Origin: Oxytricha trifallax
Lineage: Eukaryota > Ciliophora > Spirotrichea > Sporadotrichida > Oxytrichidae
Direction: 5' to 3'
Length of the DNA stretch: 64,000 nt
Assembly: GCA_000711775.1 (NCBI GenBank)
Contig: ARYC01001464.1
Span: 1-64,000, forward strand
Position 1 is the first letter of the stretch. Every line of letters starts with the position of its first letter. The position numbers and the translations under genes were made by a program. Shown in pieces: positions 44,121-57,000 of the stretch. Under the pieces are notes generated by a model. That model had not been told where the DNA came from. It made no database searches and saw only the letters and a program-made list of their open reading frames with translations.

Positions 44121-45661
44121 ATGGGAAATTGCAGTGGTTTTTGCATGACTAGCAACTAGGACGGTGAGACACATCAATATATTTTAAATAAATATATTTT
44201 AAAATTAGGAAATTAGTTTTTGGGGCACTTATTATCCCAGAAAACCTTAGTATCATTATATTTTTTGAGGATCATTAAAATACTTAATTATTTTTTGTTG
44301 GTGAAATATTAGGTGTTTATAAATAAAGTATGATCAAAAGAAGCTAACAGCTGACAAAGTTAAAAATGCTTTGTAAGAAAAGGATGAACTCTACAACGAC
44401 AGATTCGGTTATGAAGACGTCTATGGCAACCAAGGAAGCGGCAACAATGCAAAATCTCAACCTAGAAAATTAAACCAAAATAACAATCAACTCCAAGACT
44501 AGCAATATTTTTATTTATAAAATTTGATCTATACCTCCCTATTCTTAGTTCACTTTACATTTAGAGTCATGAGTAATCGCTATGCCTATAAATATTATGA
44601 TGGAGACAATTAGGGCTCAAGCTAGAAATATTAAAATCCCCTAAATAATCACGATTCAAGCAAGTTGGGAGTAGGGTAGACTTTTGGTGATGGGCAAAAC
44701 AATCCAAACACAGAAAGAGAATCACTTGGTCCCTAAACTCTGCCAAATGGAGCAATCTACACTGGATAGTGGTTGAATGGTTATATATCATTATATAATA
44801 CACTCATTATTACAAATTCTCTTTCTCTATATATTCTAAAATGGCATGAAAGATGGTTACGGCTAGTAGGTGTGGCCTGATGGGTCAAAGTATGAGGGAG
44901 AATGGAAAAACGATTAAGCTAACGGTTTTGGAAAACTAATTCATGCAGATGGAGATATCTATGAGGGTCAGTGGAAAAATGATAAGGCTCATGGTCATGG
45001 AAATTACACTCATGCTAATGGAGCAACTTACAGTGGTGAGTGGAAAGACATTTATTTACTTTATTAAAGGTTGTTCCATTAAAAGGTTTATAAAAACTCT
45101 TTTATGAATATCATAAGACGATAAACAACATGGAAAAGGAGTTGAGACATGGCCAGATGGAGCAAAGTACGAAGGTCAATATTTCGAGGGCAAAAAACAT
45201 AATCGTGGAACTTTGACTTTTGCTGATGGTTCAGTGTACTCAGGAGACTTCGTTCAAAATGAAATTAGTGGCAAGGGTAGATACGTTTGGCCTGATGGAA
45301 AAACTTATGAAGGCTAATGGGAAAAGAACAAGATGCATTTAATTTCATAAGAATTTATGAAATTTACCTGAATTTAAAATCTGATTACCATTATACTATT
45401 CAATTGTAAATTCATTAAGATTGTATTTGAAATATGCATGGATATGGTGTATTGACGTGGAAAGATGGCAAGAAGTATGAAGGTTATTTCGTAAACGATA
45501 AACGTGAGGGTCAAGGCAAATTCACTTGGAAAGATGGTAGAATCTACGATGGACAGTGGAAAGACGGAAAGCAACACGGCAGAGGAAAGTTCATCAGCAA
45601 AGACGGAGTAGAAAGAGTTGGTGAGTGGGAAAACGGCAGAAAAATCAAGTGGCTCAACTGA
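44121..45661 (+). CDS. MORN-repeat protein with predicted N-myristoylation
   Basis: MGNCSGFCM at the start fits N-myristoylation (Gly2) with nearby Cys for palmitoylation. A Gln/Asn-rich region follows ([31 protein letters not shown]), then about ten MORN repeats from [14 protein letters not shown] through [102 protein letters not shown] to [13 protein letters not shown]; it ends WLN and TGA 45659-45661. Five IESs interrupt it; four have clear pointers, while the one near 44510-44590 is ambiguous (a TAT pointer keeps frame). MORN repeats bind membranes or scaffold cortical proteins, so a cortex- or membrane-associated role is likely. Confidence 0.92.
44173..44332. other. IES 1 of MORN gene, pointer ATCAA
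   Basis: ATCAA at 44173-44177 and 44333-44337; joining gives [13 protein letters not shown] in frame. Confidence 0.9.
44776..44839. other. IES 3 of MORN gene, pointer AATGG
   Basis: AATGG at 44776-44780 and 44840-44844; joining gives [11 protein letters not shown] in frame, restoring a MORN repeat. Confidence 0.92.
45045..45114. other. IES 4 of MORN gene, pointer AAGAC
   Basis: AAGAC at 45045-45049 and 45115-45119; joining gives [12 protein letters not shown] in frame. Confidence 0.92.
45333..45433. other. IES 5 of MORN gene, pointer ATGCAT
   Basis: ATGCAT at 45333-45338 and 45434-45439; joining gives [14 protein letters not shown] in frame. The pointer supplies an ATG, which makes the last MDS look like a separate small ORF. 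Confidence 0.92.
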
Positions 45662-46391
45662 TCAGCTTGCAGTTATTACAAATAAATATATATAAATACA
45701 CGAACATACTTGTCTTGCATATGTAGTTCAATATAAATATATTTCATAATAAAGACCATTTAAAATTAAATATAGATTTTCAATTTATTAATTAAATAGT
45801 ATAAGAATGTTTATTAATTAAAGTTCCATTATATAACATAATTTGTGTAATAAATATTAACATGGCTTTTATGTATATGATTTATAAGTAGTTTTCTCTA
45901 AATATTATTCTCTTAGTTCTAAGTTATGCTTGAATTAGAAGATAAATCTTTCTATCTATCTAACAAATCTATATTTAAACAATTGCTATAATGTGAATTA
46001 TTTTCATTCATTAATCTTTAATTGTTTATATAAATTGGTTAAACTATAAATTTAAGGAATTCTTAAGAAATTAAAATAATAATTTATTTATATAAAAGTG
46101 TTTGTAATGATATCCTTTTCCGAAAATTGTTTTATTGCTTAAATAAAAATAGGTTTAGGAAATTAAAGTAAAAATTATAATTAGATTTAGATTAATATAT
46201 AAGAGGTAAAATAAGATGGATTTGATTATGCTAGGGGAGATGAATAAGTATTAATTCCCATGAATAAGCCTATAATCATTTTAATTGCTTTTCTTTAACT
46301 AACTGCAAACTATTTATTTAAAAACATCAATATAAAACTAATTTCCCTTCTTAGATTAGGTATAAAGAGTATTTAGTTTCTCCCTGACAAC
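45662..46391. other. AT-rich intergenic region
   Basis: 3' flanks of the MORN gene and of the convergent acidic hypothetical gene. No coding block or repeat recognised. Confidence 0.4.
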
Positions 46392-46913
46392 TCATAAATC
46401 TTTAGCATCAAATTGATCAATATTTTCATCTTCACTGCTTTCATGATACCCATCTTCATCTGACAGCTCACCCCCCTATTTATCAATCTAATCATCCAGG
46501 AATATCAGCTGATTGTTTTTATTTGGCTTAATTAGTACCGTTTTCTGTGTTTATAAATTTGCTTTGTCAACCATCAAAAGATCACTGGAATCTTTAAAAT
46601 GCTAGTGCTTTAGCTAATTTTAATTATTATTTTGTTGCTTGTACAACTTAAAGTCTCTGTCTTGAGGCATTAAATGTGGGAGGTTGAAGAAATCATCTTC
46701 AGCGTAGCCACGCTTTTTAGGTAATCTGGTTGTTTTAAGAGAGTTTTTGGGTGATTTAGAAGGATTTTCATTGTTACTATCACTACTGCTTGAACTATCT
46801 TTACATATATCAATAACTCAATTAATTTAATAGGAAGTATATATAAGAATTTAAATTTTTGCATCTTAATTTTGAGCATTCGACTTTTATACATCAATAA
46901 TCGAGAAATTCAT
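46392..46913 (-). CDS. Acidic Ser/Asn/Gln-rich hypothetical protein
   Basis: MNFSIIDVQKSNAQNQ opens the first MDS at 46913. After one IES (pointer AAGAT) it reads DSSSSSDSNNENPSKSPKN, then RLPKKRGYAEDDFFNLPHLM, QQNNNQNQLKHQHFKDSSDL, TVLIKPNKNNQLIFLDDQ, and an acidic tail GELSDEDGYHESSEDENIDQ ending at TGA 46392-46394. About 150 residues. A KKR basic patch could be a nuclear signal. No known domain; function unknown. Confidence 0.6.
46797..46862. other. IES of the acidic hypothetical gene, pointer ATCTT
   Basis: ATCTT at 46797-46801 and 46863-46867 (AAGAT on the coding strand); joining gives AQNQDSSSSSD in frame. Confidence 0.75.
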
Positions 46914-47140
46914 GTTTTTATTTTGTTTGACATGCTTCTTTTCTTAATTATTTTACAATATTCTCTCTTACTCCTATAATTTCACATTATTAGTTGAAGT
47001 TTACTGTTGATTATTTTAAATGTTTACATTTCCTCCAAAACAAGGTGGTTCGTAGTATTAATAATTTAGAGACTGATCACTTTGATATTTTTCAATTAAA
47101 AATGGTTTATTGGTTAGTTTATTTTTTAGCAATGGTGAGT

Positions 47141-49049
47141 TCAATTGATTGTAATGTACCGGTAGTCAATTTATTTCATTATTTAAAGAAAAAATATCTT
47201 AAAATATCTTCTTTTTCCAACATTTTAAAAAAGGGAAGAATAAATAATCGGGAGTCCCATTTGAATTTAGTTTTATCTTGCTTATATATTTAAATTGTTA
47301 CTTTTACTACTAAGTGCAGATTTCCGCATGGAATCTAACCATTTTTTAGTTATGCTATTTGTCGATTTATTATCATCCTCATCAGTATTTTTACGCTATA
47401 TGGAATTATTGATATATATAATAATTATGTGATAAATTCATGCATTCATGCAATATTTTATTTTAGGATCTAACTTAACAAATCAATTCATCAAATTTTT
47501 AAATATATAATGTCTTATAATATTTGACTTGTCTAATCCAAAGCCAAGATTGATTTAAGATTAACTACCGAAGGAGTTTTATCTATAGCCCCCGCCCGCA
47601 TATTTATCTTCATAGGTGTTAAATTGATATTCAGAAAGTGCTTCTTAAATTGGTGTCGCATGAAATTTCATGTCAAGTGGTATAAAATATTATGAAACAT
47701 ATAACTCACTCATAAATAGTTCAAACAATATATTGCCAAATTTATTGATGTTTTTATTTTAGGTATGTGAGGTATTTTTCTTGGGTTATTATACAAAAAT
47801 TTCCTAGAAGTATTTTGCAAGATTAGACTATGGCTTTTATTTTTAAAAGTCAAATATATAATTTCTTAATTAATGGCTGAGATCATGATGAGTCTCGTTG
47901 ATTCCCAACAATGGCTTATTATGACTATTTCCATGATTATCATGCATTTCAGCAATGTGCGCAAGTGCGGAATATATATCTTCTTTTTATCTCCTGAAAT
48001 TTCTTTTCATTAAACAGAAGGCATATATCAAAGCAAAGAATTCAATTATATTAAGTATAATATGGAAGAGTTGTATAACGTATTTTACATAAATTACGAT
48101 TAATATAATCCACCAATGATTACCAAAGTTATAAGGGCCCAAACCCAATCAGGAAAGGTAACTGGGCTTACTTGACATTCCCCTTCAAGACAATACTCAC
48201 TTAATCACATAAACAAATTTCATTATTGATCTTGACTTTATATACCAAATAAGGTAAAATCTATTCCTTAAATGTAATTGACTTTCAATATTAAATTTCA
48301 CTCAAGCATTCATCATGCAGATCGCAGCTATCTCCACTTATTTTATTTCCATCACAAACCACGCTTGAACTGCAGAATCCCTCAGTGCAGCATCCAGTCA
48401 TCTTGCAATCTGAGTTCACTGAGCATGTCTCATAGCACTCTAGAAAGTGCGAACATCTACTTCCATGGCAGCATCTGGATAAACATTCAAAGTTATAGTC
48501 ACAGAAGTCATTGTAAAAATAAATATATACTCAAATTCAATAAGATTATATTTTGATTAATGATAAATGAGTATTACTCCCAAATATCGAAAACATAATC
48601 ATAAATAAATCATTGTAGATTTTTTGACCATGCAGACAAATGCTTGGATGTGAGCATGTATTACCAGAACAGCAGAATGTCGTCTCGATGCAATGCTAAT
48701 TAGTTTCACATTCAAAATTGCTAGTACTTTTCCTTTCGCTTTACTATTCTAGTCTATCCTCACTATCAAATTATTCTTTTTATCAGTTCTCTTGATATTA
48801 ATCAGATTAGGTCTATTATGAATTTGCATAATAGTAAAATTCCTCATTAAATTTACCATTATTGCTCTCTTGTTAAACACTCTTATCGAAGTCATATTTT
48901 GAAGAACTCTCAAATTACTCATAATTTTATTGCTACAAATTTTATGAAATGTATTAGTTTGTTTATTAATATTCGGATTTTTATTATTAAAATGGGTTGT
49001 CAGAAGAATCTTTGCTATTCTGTGTGTATATTAAATGCAAGAATAGCAT
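47141..49049 (-). CDS. Cysteine-rich single-pass membrane protein, MDSs with IESs
   Basis: Minus-strand blocks: a possible hydrophobic start MLFLHLIYTQNSKDSS (49049), an acidic block (EQFESSSKYDFDKSVQQESN), then Cys-rich extracellular-looking segments ECETNQHCIETTFCCSGNTC and CCHGSRCSHFLECYETC with DCKMTGCCTEGFC and SYCLEGECQV..EYC (about 48740-48190). A membrane segment follows (WVWALITLVIIGGLY / WIILIVIYVKYVIQLFHIIL), and cytoplasmic parts MKRNFRRQKEDIYSALAHIA (about 47990), MKFHATPIQEALSEYQFNTY (about 47680) and NTDEDDNKSTNSITKKWLDS (about 47370) lead to TGA 47141-47143. IESs separate the blocks, so boundaries are approximate. Cys spacing (CC, CxxxC) resembles small disulfide-rich surface modules. 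Function unknown. Confidence 0.6.
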
Positions 49050-49742
49050 TAGAGCGACTATTACTTAATATCTAATTCTACTCTCTGGTTTAAGTATCAT
49101 TTTTAGCTTCATTTATTATTTTACAATTTTATTTATTAATTCAAAGTTTTTATAATTATTTTTAATATTTATGATAAATATTTAGTATTAAAAATGTTTT
49201 TAAAAAATATATGATATATTTTTTGTTTCATAAAATATAATGAAAAGAATTTTAAATAGATTAAAATTAATAAGCTAATAAAATAATTTCAATATTGTTA
49301 AAATGGGATCCTTCAATGAAATATTAAAAAAAAGTTTAATATTATTCTAAATATCGATAAAATATTAAAAAAAGGCATATTTATTGTAAAGTTAATTTAA
49401 ATTTGCAAATATATTCAATAATTATTTTTAAAATTATTAAATATTTTTAATTTGCAAATCTTTGTGTGATTTCGAAAATAACTTGTACTATATTAAAAAT
49501 CAAACAGTAGTTGTTATAATTGTTATAGATTTTTATTATCAATCATAAAGATTAATTTGAAATCACCAAATTAATCACTTATATATATATATATATGGGA
49601 TCAATTGGAAATTAAATTTATTTAGAAAAAAATGATAATTGATAGAACAGCCTTGGCTTATCATTAATTTAATTAAAATAGAAATTTTCTAAATTCAGAT
49701 ATTCTAGCAGTTTAATTCATTAAGTATGTGGAAAATATTTTG
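49050..49742. other. AT-rich spacer
   Basis: 5' side of the Cys-rich gene; includes (AT)n near 49580. Nothing coding recognised. Confidence 0.4.
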
Positions 49743-50231
49743 GGGGGGGGAAAGTTTCCTGCACCGGTTTATGATGAAAAAAAAATTTAGGAAAGTTTCC
49801 TGCACTTTTTTTAAAAATATTTTTTTCTTTATAAAAATATTTTTATTACAACTATAATGCAACTACCGAACAAATTTTATTGAATTAATTATACTTAATT
49901 TATTAATAAATTTTTTTAAATTCCAATTTTTGACATATTTCATCTGATATTTTTTGGTTTTTGTATCTTAGCCATTATATTGTCCTATTATTTTTAAAGT
50001 AATTCCAAGTATTGTATCCAATCGTTATTGAAATTTCAATTCAATTTATATGTTCTTTCAAAACATATAAAATGTTAGACTATATTTTTTGAACTACTTC
50101 TATTATGTATAAAAATCCTATTAATATAAGTGAGTCATAAAAATTTTTAATTTTATGATTTATATTAAGTTTTAAATAAAATAAAAAAAAGTGCAGGAAA
50201 CTTCCTCGAGTGCAGGAAACTTTCCCCCCCC
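49743..50231. mobile_element. 489-bp G-tipped MITE, 8-bp target duplication
   Basis: Starts GGGGGGGAAAGTTTCCTGCAC and ends with the inverse; the phrase GAAAGTTTCCTGCAC is repeated within each end (sub-terminal repeats). Flanks ATATTTTG at 49735-49742 and 50232-50239 form an exact 8-bp duplication. Interior AT-rich and non-coding. Same terminal style as 56039-56491. Confidence 0.85.
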
Positions 50232-51030
50232 ATATTTTGCATTATTAAAACATTATAATTTTGCAATATTAATTAATTTATGCATAATAAGTCTACATGT
50301 AATAACACAAAGCCACATAGTATGATTTTATATTAATTTAGTAGTAAAATATTAGTAATTTAAAAAAGAAACTAGTCTAAATTATTAAAAATAGTGACGC
50401 CCCTATATATTAATCAGAAAAATAAGAATATTTATTTCAAGTTATTTTATAACTTTGTTTTTTGACTAAATATATAGTTGATTCATTTAAAAATCAAAAG
50501 TTATATAAATTAGCTTCGAATTTTAAAGTTATTTTTCGTTTTTTGAAAATAATAAATATTTTAATATTTATTATACAGCGAAATAAAAAAGAAACCTTTT
50601 TCATTATATTAATCTAAAAAATTGTTATAAATAATAAAAGAATGCCTTAAAAACTTTTGACAATAATGAAGGCTTATGTAAATTAAAAAATGGGAAAACG
50701 TTGCATCTATTTTGTCCTTATTATCATTAAAAAAAACTTTATATTCAAGGTAAATGATAAAAAAAAAGATTGATAAAAGTAATATAAACTCAATTTTTTT
50801 TAAAAAAATTAACCAAAAATTAAAAAAAATTGATTTATCTCTTTATCAAAGTGAATTAACTTGACTATATTTTGACATTAAAATCAAGTAAATATATCTC
50901 AAAATGAGATTAAATTTAATCATATTTCTACATACTCATAAAGTAAAAGTTGACTTAAATACTATTATAATTGTCTTTAAAATTCATCAGATAATTTTAT
51001 TTTTATAAATTTATCTGTAATAGATTTGCT
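50232..51030. other. AT-rich spacer upstream of the surface-protein gene
   Basis: Nothing coding recognised. Long A and T runs. Confidence 0.4.
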
Positions 51031-54000
51031 ATGATTATAATTGATCGCTCCATTTTATTATTTATTTATAATATCATGTTGCTGTTCCTCCATAATGCTA
51101 ATTAACAAACAAGGGAAGGGAGATAAATGAAGTAGTGAACACATTTTAATTATAATGATAGAAAAAATAATTAAAAAAATAATAAAAATTTAAAAATGTA
51201 ATAACTAAATAAAAATCTAATTTTTAGAAATTTATTAATTTACCATTTTTTATTTGTCTTATTATTTGTAACATATAGCCTTATAACTCTTAAATCTTTA
51301 CTAATGATTTTGGAATTTAAAATATAAGTTTATATTTAAAATCAACATTTTTTTCCAATTTTTTATTAATTTAAGGACTTCCAGATCCTACTTCCTATAT
51401 TTAACAATATTGTCCGCAAACTGTATTTCCAATTAATAATAAATTTTATAAAGACTTTTAATTATATATTTCCAATCGTAATGGGAGGAACATTAGCAGA
51501 CACATCATTCAGAACCCTAGATATTGACTCAAATTTCAACATTGCCCTTGGAGGTTTAAGCTATGACTCTGGAGTGCTAATATCAGGATCATCTGTCTTA
51601 ACACTTCATAGTAATTTAGACATTTTTTATATATCTAAATTTATATCACTTAACACCAGTGATCTCAGTCATTGGTCCTGGAGGTGACTATAAATGGGCG
51701 AAGTCTCTAAATCTACCCTCCCACTACATTTAATAAGCACGTTTTAACATAGCTCAAGACAAATTGTTTCTTATGAGTGGAAACACACCACTTACTATAT
51801 TTATTCTAAGTGCGTCAGATGGCAGTTTGATCTCTACTCATCAAGAGACCACTGCTACTAAGATTGCAAAGCCAAGTGCCACGAGTAGGATGATAGTGGG
51901 GACTGGGGATGTACTGTTTATTGGACTGTAGGATGCTTCTAATAGATTTTAAATAAATTGTTTATTTATAGGAGACAAAAAAAAGTAAATAAATCATAGT
52001 TTAATGTGGGGGGGGGGAATTTTTAATTAAAATATAATGTGGAGAAGTTAGATTTCTGGGGTTAGCGTTTTCAGGAAGTTCAGTAATATGGTAGTATTCC
52101 CTGAATGTGGCTGGGGCTGCTTTTAGTGTTGCATAAAGTTCGACTAGTAAAAACTATGTTTACTTTGGAGGGCATTTATAAAAAATTACACAAAGTAAAT
52201 ATTAACAATAATTGCACAAATGGAATCTATTATTTTTATCTTACAAACAAATACAGAAACCAACAATTAATTAAAATATAGATTAAAATAAAAAATAAGA
52301 TTTTGAAAATAAAAACTCAAAATTAGTTATTTTACTTTATTAATTAGTTTTTAATTTATTCTTTCTAGTAAAAAGGGTAATTTTATCTTAATTCTTTAAC
52401 TTCAAGTACCATACTATATATATTATAATTCATATTTTAAGAAAACAAATGATTATTTATTAAACATTTTACCAAAGATGGGGTAGTTTTCAGATTGAGT
52501 AGCTCGACAGGAGCTGTATCTTTGAGGTAGAAAATGACTGCTGAGAGTTTCCAGGTTGAATCTTAAATTAACATGATCAGAGTGGATACTTTTGGAACGA
52601 CTGATGTTGTGGTAGGGGCTTCAACAGTTGTTTATAATAAAAATTTAACAATTCCATAAATATAGATTTAATTTTACATCAACATATAAAGAAGAACAGC
52701 CAATAATAGGATATGTATATAATATTGAAACAGGTAATTATATTTAAAAAATGCAAATTAAACTTTATGATAAAAATAAAATAAGAGTTGTAACAAACTT
52801 TTTTCTAACATATACCTATTACAGAAACATATTCATGAGTATTGATTCTACAACTAACGCAATAATTCAAACAAAAAAAATCGATATACCAAGTGGTTAT
52901 AATGTGTGTTTATACATTAGAGCATTAAGTGCTACCTCATATGAATATATATTGTAATTAATTAGTGTTTATTTATCTAGAATCTAAAAAGCTCTATAAT
53001 TTTCCTGATATAGATATAATTTTAATGTAAATATGAAACAATATACGAAAATGATTCTAATAATCAATAATACTACATGTTAATCAATCATGCTTTATCT
53101 TCAATATCTATGAAAACAATCACTATGTACTCTATTTTACATTAAAATGCTCTTAGCATTATATTTTCTAGTTTTCCTTGATTTATCATTAGAAAATAAT
53201 ATCTTTTCTTATAAAGATAACTCAGCAAGCACCTTTTCAATTTATGAAACGATATATAACTCAAACTATGGAATAATTTTAGTTGGTTAAACTAACAACT
53301 TTGGTGGAGGCCCTGTTGGCATTCCAAATTAATCGTACTCAAAGTAATTTTAGAAATTATAAACTTAGTAGTGTTTTTATGTATAACAACTCTTATAAAT
53401 TTAAAATATGTTGGTAATTGGGATTCGTAAATTCTTGGTATTATAACTATAGATGTTTAGGAAGCGTTGAATCTACAGTATCATTTTAGTCAATCATTGT
53501 TTCCCTCTCAGTTTAATTAAATTTAACAATTAAGATGTTAATAGTTATAAAAAACACAAATGTTATATGTTGAAATAAAAATAAGTTTTCAATGCATACT
53601 CTGGTGGAAGTTTAGTGACATAAACATTAACTTTTTCATTAATTACACTCACAAGTCCCTTAACCTCAAATTTGGACACTGAGAATCAAATAAAATAAAA
53701 AGAATTAAAATAGATTGTGACTTTCATATTAAAATTATGAATTAAAACATTTATTGTAAGTAATAATTTATTACTTATCATTTCGGTTAATAATTATTAG
53801 ATAATTTTTGGTAAATGTATCAATAGCTAACTGCAGAACTTTAAGTATTTATACATTTAGCACAGTGGCTGATATAAATTCAGAATATTTAATAGGCGGT
53901 GGAAGTTAAAGCTTCTCACCAACTAAGTTCACAATTAATTGCCCAAGTGTTACCGTCACCCATACTATTACACTAGATACTGTTAAACTTTGAAGAACTT

Positions 54001-57000
54001 TATTTATATGTTATATTAATATAGATTTACTTAAATACAATCACTGATTAGCTTACCGTAAATTTCTTACAGTAAATACTTATAATGAACTTTATGATAT
54101 TATAATTTCTTTAAGTTTAACTCAAATGCTGCGACTATAGGATAGTCAATAGAAACACTAGACAACACAAACTTCAAATTTTTCTTAACTTCAACGGACA
54201 GAACTCTCAACAATCAAATAATGGCTTTTACCATATAGGCGTATATTTCAAAAACAAGGTAAAGTGTCACTTATACTTACTATGTTACGCTCAAGTAGTA
54301 TAAGTGTGAGCTTGTAACTGTCTCATCAGCTTAATAATAAAATTATTGTTAAGAGTAAATTTTGCCTTAAATAAAGAGATAATATATATTCATAAATGCA
54401 GCTGTAATTCCTGATTTTACTTATGATTTGAGGGATGGAGATGGAGTGGGAGTCGCAAGTATAAATTGGCCCTAAACTTATCATACAGATTGCCCTTATA
54501 CAGTAACCATAGCTACCACTAAAATTGAAAATTCAACAGTTGTAACTGTTCTATAGAAAGTAGATATATAAAATACATTTAATGATACTTAAATCATTGA
54601 TATCAAAGTTTATTATAAAAAAACAAGTTATGATTAGATATATCATCCCCAACCTAATTCAAATTATTAACTTAAGGGTTGACAGATGATGGAAATTATC
54701 AAGTTTCTGTTAAAATATCTGTTCCAACAGTTACTGACTATCTTATAATTAATAAATAAATGAATTTAAGATTATTAAATCTTTTATAATGGATTAGGAG
54801 CTACATCAAATATCCTTGCGACATAATCATTTAAAATTATCGTACCTTCCCTATGTTTAATTAGCTATAAAATAAATATATATATATATATACTTTAATT
54901 AAACTATAACACATTTTTTCTTGTTCACTAAAAATATTAATTATTCATTATAGATCACACCTTTGGCTTAAACCTCAAATATAACGATAAATTTATTCAC
55001 TAATTATGAGTACTAATTTGATGAATGGGTTCGATAATACCTCATTTGCACAAATGTAATAACATTTACCATTCACTACTTTTTATAATATATGTATCTT
55101 TTTCAATATAATTTTCTTAAGCTATATTAAATTACTTATTAAAAAATAGTTTAAACATATTATTCAAAAGAAATTAGGAAAAAAAAATTATTAATTATTA
55201 TATTGATTACTCAAATTGACATTTAACTATCTTCATCCTCCACAAACACTACAATTTTAGGTTCTACTCCCCTCCCCATATTTATAACTTTCGATGATAC
55301 AATGAGAAAATTCAAATTTCAACCCACTCTAAGCAGTGATGTTGGCTATTATTATTTTACTATAAGTGGGGTTGATTAGGTTTCAGGAGCAGTTAACAGC
55401 TACACTTATAAGTTTGAAGTTCAATAAACTGTTTCACCCTATGCTTATTATTAAATAGTAGAAACAATTGTTTTGCTATATTAATTCATTTATATTGGAC
55501 TTTATAATTTGAATTCACAATTAAATTATTAAAAAATGCAGTAGATACTACACCATCATATGCTCAATATTTAGATCTTAAAGATACAGTTACTTATGAA
55601 TAATTACTGAGTTCTATTAAAATTTTCCTGTCTAGTGACCTGACATTAAATCATTTTTTTCTTTTTGTTAAATAGTTATTATAAATCCATAATTTATATA
55701 ATTTTTATTCCAAAAATTTAACTTGGAATTAAAAATTATACATTGGAGTTTTACGATTATTATACAATAGATATATCTCTAGGGAAAGCCCAAATTTTCA
55801 CTTAAATAGTTGACAATTAAATAATTTACTATCCTATGATTGGGTCTGCAGACGACTATGAATTAAAAGCAATAATTACTAATATAAAAACTAATAAAAC
55901 TAAAACAAAAAAGTTCAAGCTATTAGTTAAGTCTAGAGATTAGAATCCAGCAAATAATGGACATAACATCAATTAATATCAAATAAAAACATTCCTTTTA
56001 TGAAAAATATTTCAACTTAATATGTAGATATAAAATTTGGGGGAAGTTTCTGCACTTTTTTATGATAAAAAAAATTTTAGGAAGTTTCCTGCACTAATTT
56101 TTTTTATATTTTAATTTATTAATTTTTTAACAATTATCAACCAACTTTTGGACAATTATCATTGTTATCATTTTACTTTATTTATATATCAATTAGTCAA
56201 TATCTTTATTAACATATATTCTAAAGACAATCTCGTTTTTTCATAGTACCAATCATCTAAGAACTCTTAGCCATGTTAAGCTGGAACCGTTCCATTATAA
56301 TTATTTCTTAAAAATTGAGATGATTTCAAGTTTAATTTATTCTATTAGTGATATCTAAACTACAGCCACTACTTTTCATCATGCCTCAATATCCTCTTAA
56401 TATATAATAGGTCATAAAAATATTCAATTTTTAAATTATGTATTTATTAAATTTTACATAAATAAAAAAAAGTGCAAGACACTCTCCCCCCAAATTTTTA
56501 TATTGGACAATCTATAAATATCACAAACTCAACTTAAACACATTATTTACCCAAAAATTATAGTAAATCTATAACAGCAAGAATTGTATCTATTGATAAT
56601 AGAGGCATGGTTAAAATTAGATTTAATGATAGCTTAATAATGCCGGACGACAATAATTATGATATTATATTTGATAAATGTATTTATTTTATTTTTTATT
56701 ATGATGTCTTTAGCTTGAATCGTACACTATAACTGAAAGTATGAGATGGAATTACTGATAATACAAATTTGAATAAATATATTTATAGTATATTATAGAT
56801 TAAAAATCAAAATAAATTTAATAAGCTAAAATTATAAGAAATACAGATGAAAAAAGCCAAAATATTACAAGTTATCAAGTTGTATCATATAATAATAATT
56901 CCAGAGAAATGAAATTAAAGATTTAGTTCTCAGATCCTGATAAAGTTTCGCAAAAATCGGTAATTATATATATATTTTTGTTTTTTATTAGTTTTGTATA

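Noticed and set aside
46994-47293. 99-codon plus-strand ORF
   Set aside because: It overlaps, in part, the minus-strand C-terminus of the Cys-rich membrane gene, has no TAA/TAG codons, no family resemblance and AT-driven composition.
48278-48556. 92-codon plus-strand ORF
   Set aside because: Antisense to the Cys-rich domain of the minus-strand membrane protein.
52003-52019. G-run as the tip of another MITE
   Set aside because: No inverted partner with C-run or sub-terminal motif was found nearby; treated as part of an IES.
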